From Pseudorhodoplanes sinuspersici (GTDB lineage Bacteria > Pseudomonadota > Alphaproteobacteria > Rhizobiales > Xanthobacteraceae): 64,000 bases of DNA. The notes under the pieces are model-generated. The model ran no database searches and was not told the origin of the DNA. It saw only the letters and a program-made list of their open reading frames with translations. A program made the translations under genes and the position numbers. The first letter of the stretch is position 1, and each line of letters opens with the position of its first letter. Below, piece after piece: positions 25,889 through 33,851 of this stretch. Location: assembly GCF_002119765.1 (NCBI RefSeq), contig NZ_CP021112.1:2970501-3034500 (forward strand). Direction: 5' to 3'.

Positions 25889-26042
25889 GGCTTTCAATCC
25901 CTTGTCCGTGTTCTTGTCCTTGAACGCCTCTTGGCCCCGGTAACGCGGGCGCCCGCAAGTCTGTTCCAAAACCCTAAAGTGCTGGCAGAGCCGGCTTCGC
26001 GCCTTCGCGCCGCCCGCTTCGGAGGCCGGACGAAATCATCCT

Positions 26043-26105
26043 CTAACTTATTAGAATCGATCACGTTTTTATTTCGGATCGATTCGACCGAAAATTCATG
26101 TGATT
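26043..26105 (-). repeat. Dispersed repeat, partial copy 2
   Basis: It carries only the first module of the 110-bp repeat, in inverted orientation (TTAGAATCGATCACGTTTTT to GAAAATTCATGTGAT). It is separated from copy 1 by 600 bases. The rest of 25970-26406 shows no gene. Confidence 0.7.
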
Positions 26106-26406
26106 GGGAGGCGCTGTCCGGGTGGAACCTGGTCGTCCAAGCGCAAAACCGATCACCTGCCGTGTCATGCTTTTGAAGGCGCGGCCGCAAAACAAAAAAC
26201 GCGTTGGTCCCGGCATAACGAAATTGTCATTACAGTGCGACGCCAAGACGCGAACGTATGTCGGTGGTGACCGGACCTTCGACGAACAGCCTGTCAATGA
26301 GCATCTCGCGCTCCGGTGTGGAGGAAAAGGCGACTGTCTCGCCACGCTGAGCTTTTCTTATCGACGCCCCCTTGCCGGATTGGCTGGGTCGTGAAAGATC
26401 GCAGTG

Positions 26407-27888
26407 ATGAAGCTTTCCCAGATTCTAGACGGGCTCGCGGAGCCAAACGCAATAGCAGCAAATATTGATATCGGCGGTGTGACCGCCGACAGCCGTGCCG
26501 TGAAACCAGGCGATCTGTTCGTCGCGATTTCCGGCAACAAGACCGATGGCATGCGCTTCGCTGCCGATGCCGCCACGGCGGGCGCTGTCGCCATTTTGGC
26601 CGAAGGACGACAGGACCAAAGCGCATCACGTATTCCGGTGATCGGCGTGGAGAATGTGCGACGGGCCTTGTCACTCGCTGCAGCCAGACTGCACCCGCGT
26701 CAGCCAGAAGTGATCGTCGCGATCACTGGCACCAGCGGCAAGACATCCGTCGCCGCTTTCACCCGTCAGATCTGGGATTCCGAAGGGCACGCGGCTGCGA
26801 GCATCGGCACCATCGGCGTCGTGTCACCGAAGGGTGAGACCTATGGCTCACTGACCACGCCGGACCCGGTCGCACTGCACCGCACGCTGGACGAACTCGC
26901 CGGTGAAGGCGTGACTCATCTGGCGCTGGAAGCGTCGTCGCACGGGCTCGATCAGCATCGGCTCGATGGCGTGCGTGTTGCGGCGGGGGCCTTTACCAAT
27001 CTCAGCCGCGATCACCTCGACTATCACCCCGATCTTCAATCCTATCTGCGCGCGAAGCTGCGTCTGTTTCAGGATCTCGTGCAGCCGGGTGGCAGCGCGG
27101 TGATTTCCGCGGATCACGAACAGGCGCGCGACGTTATTGCAGCAGCATCGGCGCGCGGCTTGCGCGTTTTCACGGTCGGCCGTGATGGCGATGATATTCG
27201 TCTCATCAAGAGTGCGATCGACGGCTACGCGCAGAGCGTGACGCTGCAATACAACGGCAAGCGTTACACACTGCATTTGCCGTTGGTTGGCGAATTCCAG
27301 ATCGAGAATGCGCTGGTCGCGGCCGGACTTGCTATCGTCACCGGAACGCCGGCGGAAAAAGCATTCGAGGCGATGGAAGATCTCGAAGGGGCCAAGGGGC
27401 GGCTGGAATTTGCCGGGCGTTCCGGCGATGCGCCGGTCTTCATCGATTACGCGCACAAGCCCGATGCCTTGTCGAAAACACTAGAGGCGCTTCGGCCTTA
27501 TGTGAGAAAGCGGCTTGTCGTTGTCTTCGGTGCCGGCGGGAATCGGGATCCCGGCAAACGCGCGATGATGGGCGCGATCGCTGCGGAGAAGGCTGACAAG
27601 GTGATCGTCACTGACGATAATCCGCGCAATGAGGATGCGGGCACCATTCGCGCCGCGATCATGGCGGCGGCGCCCGGCGCGATCGAAATCGGCGATCGCG
27701 GCGAGGCGATCCGTCAGGCCATTGCGACGCTGGAAAGCGGCGATGTTCTGGTGGTGGCCGGCAAAGGGCACGAAGCCGGCCAGATTGTCGGTGACCGTGT
27801 GCTGCCGTTCAGCGATCATGAGGCGGTGGCTGCGGCATTGGGAGACAAGTCCTTGACGACGACCAAGTCCTTGGCAAGCGGGATGTGA
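26407..27888 (+). CDS. murE: UDP-MurNAc-L-Ala-D-Glu:meso-diaminopimelate ligase
   Basis: A 493-residue cytoplasmic ligase that adds meso-diaminopimelate to the peptidoglycan precursor, using ATP. The N-terminal MurCEF domain has TADSRAVKPGDLFVA-type sequence, the ATP loop is GTSGKTS (~residue 112) and the central domain has TNLSRDHLDYH. The DNPRNE box near residue 400 is diagnostic for the diaminopimelate-adding enzyme rather than the lysine form. The ATG at 26407 is preferred to the GTG immediately before it. Its TGA overlaps the murF ATG. No ftsI precedes it, unlike most alphaproteobacterial clusters. Confidence 0.96.
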   Translation: MKLSQILDGLAEPNAIAANIDIGGVTADSRAVKPGDLFVAISGNKTDGMRFAADAATAGAVAILAEGRQDQSASRIPVIGVENVRRALSLAAARLHPRQPEVIVAITGTSGKTSVAAFTRQIWDSEGHAAASIGTIGVVSPKGETYGSLTTPDPVALHRTLDELAGEGVTHLALEASSHGLDQHRLDGVRVAAGAFTNLSRDHLDYHPDLQSYLRAKLRLFQDLVQPGGSAVISADHEQARDVIAAASARGLRVFTVGRDGDDIRLIKSAIDGYAQSVTLQYNGKRYTLHLPLVGEFQIENALVAAGLAIVTGTPAEKAFEAMEDLEGAKGRLEFAGRSGDAPVFIDYAHKPDALSKTLEALRPYVRKRLVVVFGAGGNRDPGKRAMMGAIAAEKADKVIVTDDNPRNEDAGTIRAAIMAAAPGAIEIGDRGEAIRQAIATLESGDVLVVAGKGHEAGQIVGDRVLPFSDHEAVAAALGDKSLTTTKSLASGM

Positions 27889-29333
27889 TGAGCGCGCCGG
27901 CACTTTGGTCCATCCGTGCGATGGTGGCGGCCATGCATGCGCATGGCGAGGAGCCGTTGCCCGATTCGGTCGGCGGCATTTCCATCGACAGCCGCACGCT
28001 GACGCCGGGCGATGCCTTCTTTGCCATCGCCGGTGACAATCGCGACGGCCATGCGTTTGTCGAAAGTGCGCTGAAAGCAGGCGCCGGTGTGGCTGTTGTT
28101 GCTGCCAGCAAGCGCGACACGCTTCCGAACAATGCACCATTGATCGTTGTCGAGGATGTCCTTGAAGGGCTTCGCGATCTGGCGCGCGCGGCCCGGGCGC
28201 GTCTGAACGGCAAGGTGATTGCCGTGACCGGGTCGGTCGGCAAGACGTCGACGAAAGAAGCGTTGCGCCTCGTGCTCGACCGCGAGGGCAAGACCCATGC
28301 ATCGGCTGCGTCTTACAATAACCACTGGGGCGTGCCGCTGTCGCTGGCGCGCTGTCCCGGTGATGCGCGCTTTGCCATATTTGAACTCGGCATGAATCAT
28401 GCTGGTGAGATCGCGCCGCTGTCGCAACTCGTGCGCCCCGATATTGCGATCATCACCACAGTCGCCCCGGTACATCTGGAATATTTCAAATCGGTTGATG
28501 ACATTGCCGATGCCAAGGCGGAGATTTTCGAAGGCCTGATGCCTGGCGGCACGGTGATCCTCAATTGCGACATTCCACAATTCAAGCGCATGGCCGATCG
28601 CGCGCAAGAGGCACGGGTGGGCCGGGTTGTTTCGTTCGGCGAGAGCGAAGGCGCCGATGCCCGGCTGATCAAATGCATGCTGCAGCCGGACAGCACGACG
28701 GTGCAGGCCCACATCCTCGGGGAGGAAGTCACCTACAAGCTCGGTGCTCCGGGCAAGCATCTCGCCATGAATTCGCTGGCCGTGCTGGCTGCCGCAAAGA
28801 TCGCCGGGGCCGATCTCGCCTTGTCGGCGCTGGCATTGGCCGGGCTGCAGCCGGCCAGCGGCCGCGGTACACGCTCGACGCTGGAACTTCCAGGCGGCTC
28901 TGCGCTGCTGATCGATGAAAGCTACAACGCCAACCCGGTCTCCATGCGGGCGGCCATCGCGCTGCTCGGCCAGGCCCAGCCTGGTGCTTTGGGCCGCAGG
29001 ATTGCGGTGCTCGGGGACATGCTGGAACTGGGCGATCAGTCCGCCGCGCTGCATCGCGATCTGGCTGGACCGCTCGTGGAACATGGGATCGATCTGGTAT
29101 TCTGTTCCGGTCCGGAGATGCGGAATCTGTATGATGCGCTTCCCTCGAACCGCCGGGGCGGCTATGCCAGCCAATCCAGCGCCCTCGAACCGCAAGTGTT
29201 GGAGGCGGTTTCGGATGGCGACGCCATTATGATCAAGGGCTCGTTCGGCTCGAAAATGGCTCCGATCGTGAAGGCGCTGCAGCGCAAATATGCGCCGCGG
29301 GCCGCGACGAACGGAGCCGCAATGCAAGGTTGA
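27888..29333 (+). CDS. murF: UDP-MurNAc-tripeptide:D-Ala-D-Ala ligase
   Basis: Joins D-Ala-D-Ala to the UDP-MurNAc-tripeptide, the last cytoplasmic step in building the pentapeptide. The 481-residue chain has the MurCEF N-domain ([16 protein letters not shown]), ATP loop [11 protein letters not shown], the [13 protein letters not shown] motif and DESYNANP at the start of the C-domain. The start overlaps the murE stop by one base, which implies translational coupling. Confidence 0.96.
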   Translation: MSAPALWSIRAMVAAMHAHGEEPLPDSVGGISIDSRTLTPGDAFFAIAGDNRDGHAFVESALKAGAGVAVVAASKRDTLPNNAPLIVVEDVLEGLRDLARAARARLNGKVIAVTGSVGKTSTKEALRLVLDREGKTHASAASYNNHWGVPLSLARCPGDARFAIFELGMNHAGEIAPLSQLVRPDIAIITTVAPVHLEYFKSVDDIADAKAEIFEGLMPGGTVILNCDIPQFKRMADRAQEARVGRVVSFGESEGADARLIKCMLQPDSTTVQAHILGEEVTYKLGAPGKHLAMNSLAVLAAAKIAGADLALSALALAGLQPASGRGTRSTLELPGGSALLIDESYNANPVSMRAAIALLGQAQPGALGRRIAVLGDMLELGDQSAALHRDLAGPLVEHGIDLVFCSGPEMRNLYDALPSNRRGGYASQSSALEPQVLEAVSDGDAIMIKGSFGSKMAPIVKALQRKYAPRAATNGAAMQG

Positions 29334-29341
29334 TTGCAGCA

Positions 29342-30430
29342 ATGCTTTATTGGCTTGCCGATTTTGCTGACAAATTCCAATTCCTGAACGTCTTCCGCTA
29401 CATCACCTTCCGCACGGGCGGCGCATTGATGACGGCGGCGGTGTTCATGTTCATCGCCGGTTCGCCGATCATCGACTGGTTGCGCGCGGCGCAGGGCAAA
29501 GGCCAGCCGATCCGCGCCGACGGCCCGCAATCGCATCTGAAGAGCAAGATCGGCACGCCGACCATGGGCGGCCTGATGATCATCTTCGCCGTCACGGTAT
29601 CGACGATCCTGTGGGCCAATCCGTACAACCCTTATGTGTGGATCGTGCTCGGGGTCACACTCGCCTTCGGCATCATCGGCTTCTACGACGACTATCTGAA
29701 GGTGACGAAGCAGCAGGCTTACACGAGCTTTTCCGGCAAGCTGCGGATCACCGCCGAAGCAATCGTTGCGATCCTCGCCTGTCTTGCGATCTCGCAGCTC
29801 GGCCGGCCGGCCTTCGCGACGTCGCTGACCTTTCCGTTCTTCAAGGATCTGATCGTCGATCTCGGTTGGTTCTTCGTTGTGTTCGGTGCCTTCATCATCG
29901 TTGGCGCCGGCAATGCGGTGAATCTCACCGACGGTCTCGACGGTCTTGCTATCGTGCCAGTGATGATCGCGGCGCTCAGCTTCGGGCTGATCGCCTATCT
30001 CGCCGGTAACGCGCTGTTCGCCGATTATCTGCAGATCCATTATGTCGCCGGCACTGGCGAACTGGCGGTGCTGTGTGGCGCGGTGATGGGGGCCGGCTTG
30101 GGCTTTCTCTGGTTCAACGCGCCGCCGGCTTCGATCTTCATGGGCGATACCGGCTCGCTCGCGCTCGGCGGCCTGATCGGCTCGATCGCGGTGGCGACCA
30201 AGCACGAGATCGCGCTCGCGATCATCGGCGGCCTGTTCGTGCTCGAAGCGGTGTCGGTGATCGTGCAGGTGATCTCGTTCCGCCTCACCGGCAAGCGCAT
30301 CTTCCGCATGGCGCCGATCCACCATCATTATGAGCAGAAGGGCTGGACCGAGCCGCAGATCGTGATCCGCTTCTGGATCATCTCGATCGTGCTGGCGCTG
30401 ATCGGCCTGTCGACGCTGAAGCTGCGATGA
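29342..30430 (+). CDS. mraY: Phospho-MurNAc-pentapeptide translocase
   Basis: A 362-residue polytopic membrane enzyme that moves phospho-MurNAc-pentapeptide onto undecaprenyl phosphate to make lipid I. Signatures: [10 protein letters not shown], the aspartate-rich [20 protein letters not shown], and [12 protein letters not shown] with the downstream HHHYEQKGW loop. About ten hydrophobic spans are visible. The ATG at 29342 (MLYWLADF) matches the family start; the TTG at 29330 is unlikely. It lies 8 bases after murF. Confidence 0.96.
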   Translation: MLYWLADFADKFQFLNVFRYITFRTGGALMTAAVFMFIAGSPIIDWLRAAQGKGQPIRADGPQSHLKSKIGTPTMGGLMIIFAVTVSTILWANPYNPYVWIVLGVTLAFGIIGFYDDYLKVTKQQAYTSFSGKLRITAEAIVAILACLAISQLGRPAFATSLTFPFFKDLIVDLGWFFVVFGAFIIVGAGNAVNLTDGLDGLAIVPVMIAALSFGLIAYLAGNALFADYLQIHYVAGTGELAVLCGAVMGAGLGFLWFNAPPASIFMGDTGSLALGGLIGSIAVATKHEIALAIIGGLFVLEAVSVIVQVISFRLTGKRIFRMAPIHHHYEQKGWTEPQIVIRFWIISIVLALIGLSTLKLR

Positions 30431-30465
30431 TGATTGTCGCGACGATCGCGCGGCACACTCTCTCT

Positions 30466-30600
30466 GCTCCCTCCCCCCTTGAGGGGGCGGGTTGGGGAGG
30501 GGGATACATTGCTTCGCGTTCTCTTTATCCATTCACCCCCCTCCCGACCGCCTCCGCTGACGCTTTGGCGGTCGACCTCCTCCGCAAGGGGGGAGGTGAA
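30466..30600. repeat. C/G-rich dispersed repeat between mraY and murD
   Basis: Arms CTCCCTCCCCCCTTGAGGGG and its GGGGGGAGGTGAAGAGAG-like partner enclose ~100 bases. The motif family (CCCTCCC...TTGAGGGGG) is that seen again as an in-frame insert in uvrD at ~34110-34170. The last part supplies a purine-rich stretch directly upstream of murD. Confidence 0.65.
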
Positions 30601-30611
30601 GAGAGAGCGAA

Positions 30612-31982
30612 ATGATCCCCGTCACCACTTTTGCCGGTAAGACCGTCGCCGTGTTCGGTCTCGGCGGCTCGGGCCTTGCGACCTGCCATGCGCTGATCGC
30701 GGGCGGGGCGAACGTCATCGCCTTCGACGATGACGCGAGGAAGGTGGCCGAGGCGAAGGCGGCGAATGTCGGCACGGCCGACCTTCGCAGCATCGACTGG
30801 TCGAAAATCGCCGCACTGATCCTGACGCCCGGCGTGCCGCTGACGCATCCTGAGCCGCACTGGTCGGCGAAACTGGCGACCGCAGCCAACGTCGAGATCA
30901 TCGGCGATGTCGAACTGTTCTGCCGCGAGCGGCGGGTGCATGCGCCGGACGCGCCGTTCGTCGCCATCACCGGCACCAACGGCAAGTCCACCACCACGGC
31001 GCTGATTGCGCATATCCTGCGCGAAGCCGGGCGCGACGTGCAGATGGGCGGCAATATCGGCGTGCCGGTGCTGCAACTCGAACCGCCTACCAACGCGCGC
31101 CATTACGTCATCGAATGTTCGTCCTATCAGATCGATCTGGCGCCCTCGATCGATCCGACCGTCGGCATCATGCTCAATGTCACGCCCGACCATATCGACC
31201 GGCACGGCACCATCGAGAATTACGCGGCGGTGAAGAGCCGCATTCTCGGCCGCGCGAAAACCCGCATCGTCGGCGTCGACGACGAGTTCGGCCGCGGCAT
31301 GATGAAGGGCCTCGCGGCGATGCAGAAATTCGTCGTGCCGATCTCGATCAAACAGATCGTGCCGCATGGCTATGTCGGCGGCGAAAAGAACATCTACCGC
31401 ACCGGCGCCAGCGAAGCCGAGGACATCGCCGATCTCACCGGCATTGGCTCCTTGCGCGGCAGCCACAACATGCAAAATGCGGTTGCGGCCTTCGCCGCCT
31501 GCTCGGCGCTCGGCGTTGACGACAAGACGATCCAGGCGGCGCTCCGTACCTTTCCCGGTCTCGCGCATCGCATGGAGGAGATCGGAAAGAAAGGTGCGGT
31601 GCTGTTCATCAACGATTCCAAGGCCACCAATGCCGACTCGGCGGCGAAGGCCTTGGCCTCGTTCGAGAACATTTACTGGATCGCCGGCGGCAAGCAGAAG
31701 GAAGGCGGCATCGAAAGCCTGACCGAATTCTTTCCGCGCATCGCCAAGGCCTATCTGATCGGCGAAGCGGCGCCTGATTTTGCCGCGACGTTGAACGGGC
31801 ATGTGCCTTATGACATGTCCGGCACGCTCGATGCGGCGGTAGCGCAGGCCGCGCGCGACGCCGCCTCTGGCGGCAAGGGCGCGGTGGTGCTGCTCTCGCC
31901 CGCCTGCGCCTCGTTCGACCAGTTTCGCAATTTCGAAATCCGCGGCGAGCATTTCCGCACGCTGGTGCAGGGGCTGCTGTAG
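30612..31982 (+). CDS. murD: UDP-MurNAc-L-alanine:D-glutamate ligase
   Basis: A 456-residue cytoplasmic ligase that adds D-glutamate to UDP-MurNAc-L-Ala. It has an N-terminal Rossmann-like domain ([17 protein letters not shown]), ATP loop [24 protein letters not shown] and a C-domain with [17 protein letters not shown] and [12 protein letters not shown]. It is separated from mraY by 181 bases of repeat, so its ribosome site (GAGAGAG) lies in or beside the repeat. The usual next gene, ftsW, is absent. Confidence 0.96.
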   Translation: MIPVTTFAGKTVAVFGLGGSGLATCHALIAGGANVIAFDDDARKVAEAKAANVGTADLRSIDWSKIAALILTPGVPLTHPEPHWSAKLATAANVEIIGDVELFCRERRVHAPDAPFVAITGTNGKSTTTALIAHILREAGRDVQMGGNIGVPVLQLEPPTNARHYVIECSSYQIDLAPSIDPTVGIMLNVTPDHIDRHGTIENYAAVKSRILGRAKTRIVGVDDEFGRGMMKGLAAMQKFVVPISIKQIVPHGYVGGEKNIYRTGASEAEDIADLTGIGSLRGSHNMQNAVAAFAACSALGVDDKTIQAALRTFPGLAHRMEEIGKKGAVLFINDSKATNADSAAKALASFENIYWIAGGKQKEGGIESLTEFFPRIAKAYLIGEAAPDFAATLNGHVPYDMSGTLDAAVAQAARDAASGGKGAVVLLSPACASFDQFRNFEIRGEHFRTLVQGLL

Positions 31983-32038
31983 TTCTTTTTCTTCACCGTG
32001 CCGTCGCTGATTTTTCGCGAAGCAAAGAAGAGATACGC

Positions 32039-32473
32039 ATGACGCAAGCATCACCCAAACTCCGCCTCGCGCGCTGCGGCTGCGGTGCGCTGACGGCGGA
32101 AACGCATGGCGAGCCGGTGCATGTGTATGTGTGCTCGTGCCGCGTTTGCCAGATCAAGAGCGGCTCGGTCTTCACCTATGCGGCGTTGTTCTCGGGCGAC
32201 GATGTGGTGGTGCGCGGCGCGCACAAGGCCTGGCGGCATATCGGCGACAGCGGCCGCTGGGTCGAGAACCATTTCTGTCCCGAATGCGGGATCACGGTGT
32301 TCTTCTATTCCGAAGGCTTTGCGGGCGCGATCGGCGTTCCGGTCGGCGGGTTTGCCGAAGACAAAGAGGCCGCGACGGACGCTGCGCTCACGCCACAACG
32401 AATGTATTGGGCCTCCCGCAAGCGCGGCTGGGTGCAGACGCCGGAGGGCGCGGAGGTGCTGGAGGGGCAGTAG
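32039..32473 (+). CDS. GFA/DUF636-family zinc-binding protein
   Basis: A 144-residue protein with the CENP-V/GFA fold: cysteines in RCGCGALT, CSCRVCQIKSG and HFCPECGITVF bind zinc. Founding members act on glutathione-formaldehyde adducts, but most homologues have no proven activity. It lies 57 bases after murD on the same strand, where ftsW would be expected. Confidence 0.85.
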   Translation: MTQASPKLRLARCGCGALTAETHGEPVHVYVCSCRVCQIKSGSVFTYAALFSGDDVVVRGAHKAWRHIGDSGRWVENHFCPECGITVFFYSEGFAGAIGVPVGGFAEDKEAATDAALTPQRMYWASRKRGWVQTPEGAEVLEGQ

Positions 32474-32506
32474 AGCGTTCGAGCGAAGTGGTTCAGGCGA
32501 GAAACC

Positions 32507-32719
32507 TTACCCCTGCGTGATGTGCTTGGGCTCGGTCAGCTTGACGGCAATGATCCAGGCGATCGGCAGCAGCACGACCAGTGTGCCGAAGAACACCAGC
32601 AGGCTCAGCATATCATGAATGTACGGAAGACTGTCGGCGATCAGCCCGGCGAATACCGCCGCTCCGATGGATACCAGCGCCAACACCAGAAATGTCCCAA
32701 GCAACGTCAAGCCCTGCAT
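32507..32719 (-). CDS. Small two-helix membrane protein
   Basis: A 70-residue protein with hydrophobic segments ~5-28 and 38-58, ending AVKLTEPKHITQG. Its size, spacing and ending resemble the 4689-4922 product. Function is unknown. Confidence 0.7.
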   Translation of the reverse strand: MQGLTLLGTFLVLALVSIGAAVFAGLIADSLPYIHDMLSLLVFFGTLVVLLPIAWIIAVKLTEPKHITQG

Positions 32720-32866
32720 GTCAGCCTCCCGGAATCGATTCCGGCATAACGCCGATGCGGGCTGATGTGTTTCACCCCTGCGACAAAGTGTACGGGGTGC
32801 GATTGGCGGCTGGTAACGCGTGCAGGCAGCTCAACGCTTGCGGGCCAATCCATGCTTGCGCGTGGA

Positions 32867-33115
32867 TCAATGCTTTCGTGAACTGACGCGATAGCCGTCG
32901 ATGGTGGTCTCGCCCAGCTTTTTGGCGGCTTCCAGCCGGTGCAGACCCTCAACCAGCACAAAGCGCGCGCCGTCCTCCCGCACGAGGATCGGCATCTTCA
33001 GCCCATTGGCGAGGATATCGTCAGCCAGCGCGTCGACGCGTGCGGGCTCCAGCGTCGCGCGCCGCTTCACCGGCACGTAGATGTTCGCAATCTCGAAGGG
33101 CTCGCGTTTCAACAT
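32867..33115 (-). CDS. Small ParB-like nuclease-domain protein
   Basis: An 82-residue protein covering only the core ParB/Srx fold (ALADDILANGLKMPILVRED, LVEGLHRLEAAKKLGE). It has no HTH or partition neighbours, so it is not a chromosome-partition ParB. The GLHRLEAA motif recalls the GERRxxA CTP-binding loop of ParB, but with changes. Its biological role is unknown. Confidence 0.8.
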   Translation of the reverse strand: MLKREPFEIANIYVPVKRRATLEPARVDALADDILANGLKMPILVREDGARFVLVEGLHRLEAAKKLGETTIDGYRVSSRKH

Positions 33116-33234
33116 GAGGCGGGAGGGTAGCAGGTTTTAGGGGGGAAGGGATGGAGTTTTGAGATGCTGCGCTAAGCGAGAGGAACCAGGATGGGCTCTT
33201 CTCAAGAGGCATCGCTGCAATGACCATCCGAAGA

Positions 33235-33717
33235 TCAACGGTCGAAGGTGCGGTTCATCGCTTCGTCAAAAGCATATGGGCAGGTCTGCGGAAACTTGGC
33301 GACGTCGAATTCAGTCTCTTTCGCAGCAGCCAATCGCGCGCGGCGATAGGCACGGGCGAGAGCTTCATCAATTCTTGGCTTGAGGCCGGGATTGTCGTCG
33401 AGCACATCCTGTACCGCAAGGCGCTGATCCCTGATCGATAACTCCCAGCTTCGCGAGCGCCGCTCGGGTTGATGATCCCATTTCAGCATGTGCAGCAGGA
33501 GGACGCGCAGCGCGCTCTCCAGCTTGTTGAATTGCTCCCGCCCCAAGCTCTCGATCTCCTCGGCGAGATTGTCGCGATCGATCGCCGACCAGCGTTCCTC
33601 GCGCACAAAACGCGCCTGCTCCATCAGCCAGGAATAGAAATCATGCTCGTACTTCGCGCGCACGGGATCAGTGGGCGGGACGAGGCCGATGTCGTTGTCC
33701 TTGTCGCGTGCAGCCAT
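33235..33717 (-). CDS. DUF29-family protein
   Basis: A 160-residue protein with the DUF29 pattern: YEHDFYSWLMEQARFVRE, DRDNLAEEIESLGREQ, HMLKWDHQPERRS and a C-terminal FPQTCPYAFDEAM. DUF29 proteins are small helical proteins of unknown role, abundant in Rhizobiales and cyanobacteria. Confidence 0.88.
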   Translation of the reverse strand: MAARDKDNDIGLVPPTDPVRAKYEHDFYSWLMEQARFVREERWSAIDRDNLAEEIESLGREQFNKLESALRVLLLHMLKWDHQPERRSRSWELSIRDQRLAVQDVLDDNPGLKPRIDEALARAYRRARLAAAKETEFDVAKFPQTCPYAFDEAMNRTFDR

Positions 33718-33851
33718 GAGCAGAGCTCCTGGGTTCTATACTACGTCATTCCGCGGTGTGAGCAACGTCTGCGAACCCGAAACCCATATACGCCGGTTGT
33801 GGATGTGGATTCCGGGCTCGCCGCTTTGCGGCGCCCCGGAATGACAACGCC

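Noticed and set aside
29162-30532. Very long minus frames opposite murF, mraY and murD
   Set aside because: High-GC antisense shadows rich in Arg, His and Asp; the plus-strand genes are unmistakable.
32867-33115. Chromosome or plasmid partition ParB
   Set aside because: Only the 82-residue ParB-like fold is present, without HTH, ParA or parS-like sites, so no origin or partition locus is claimed.
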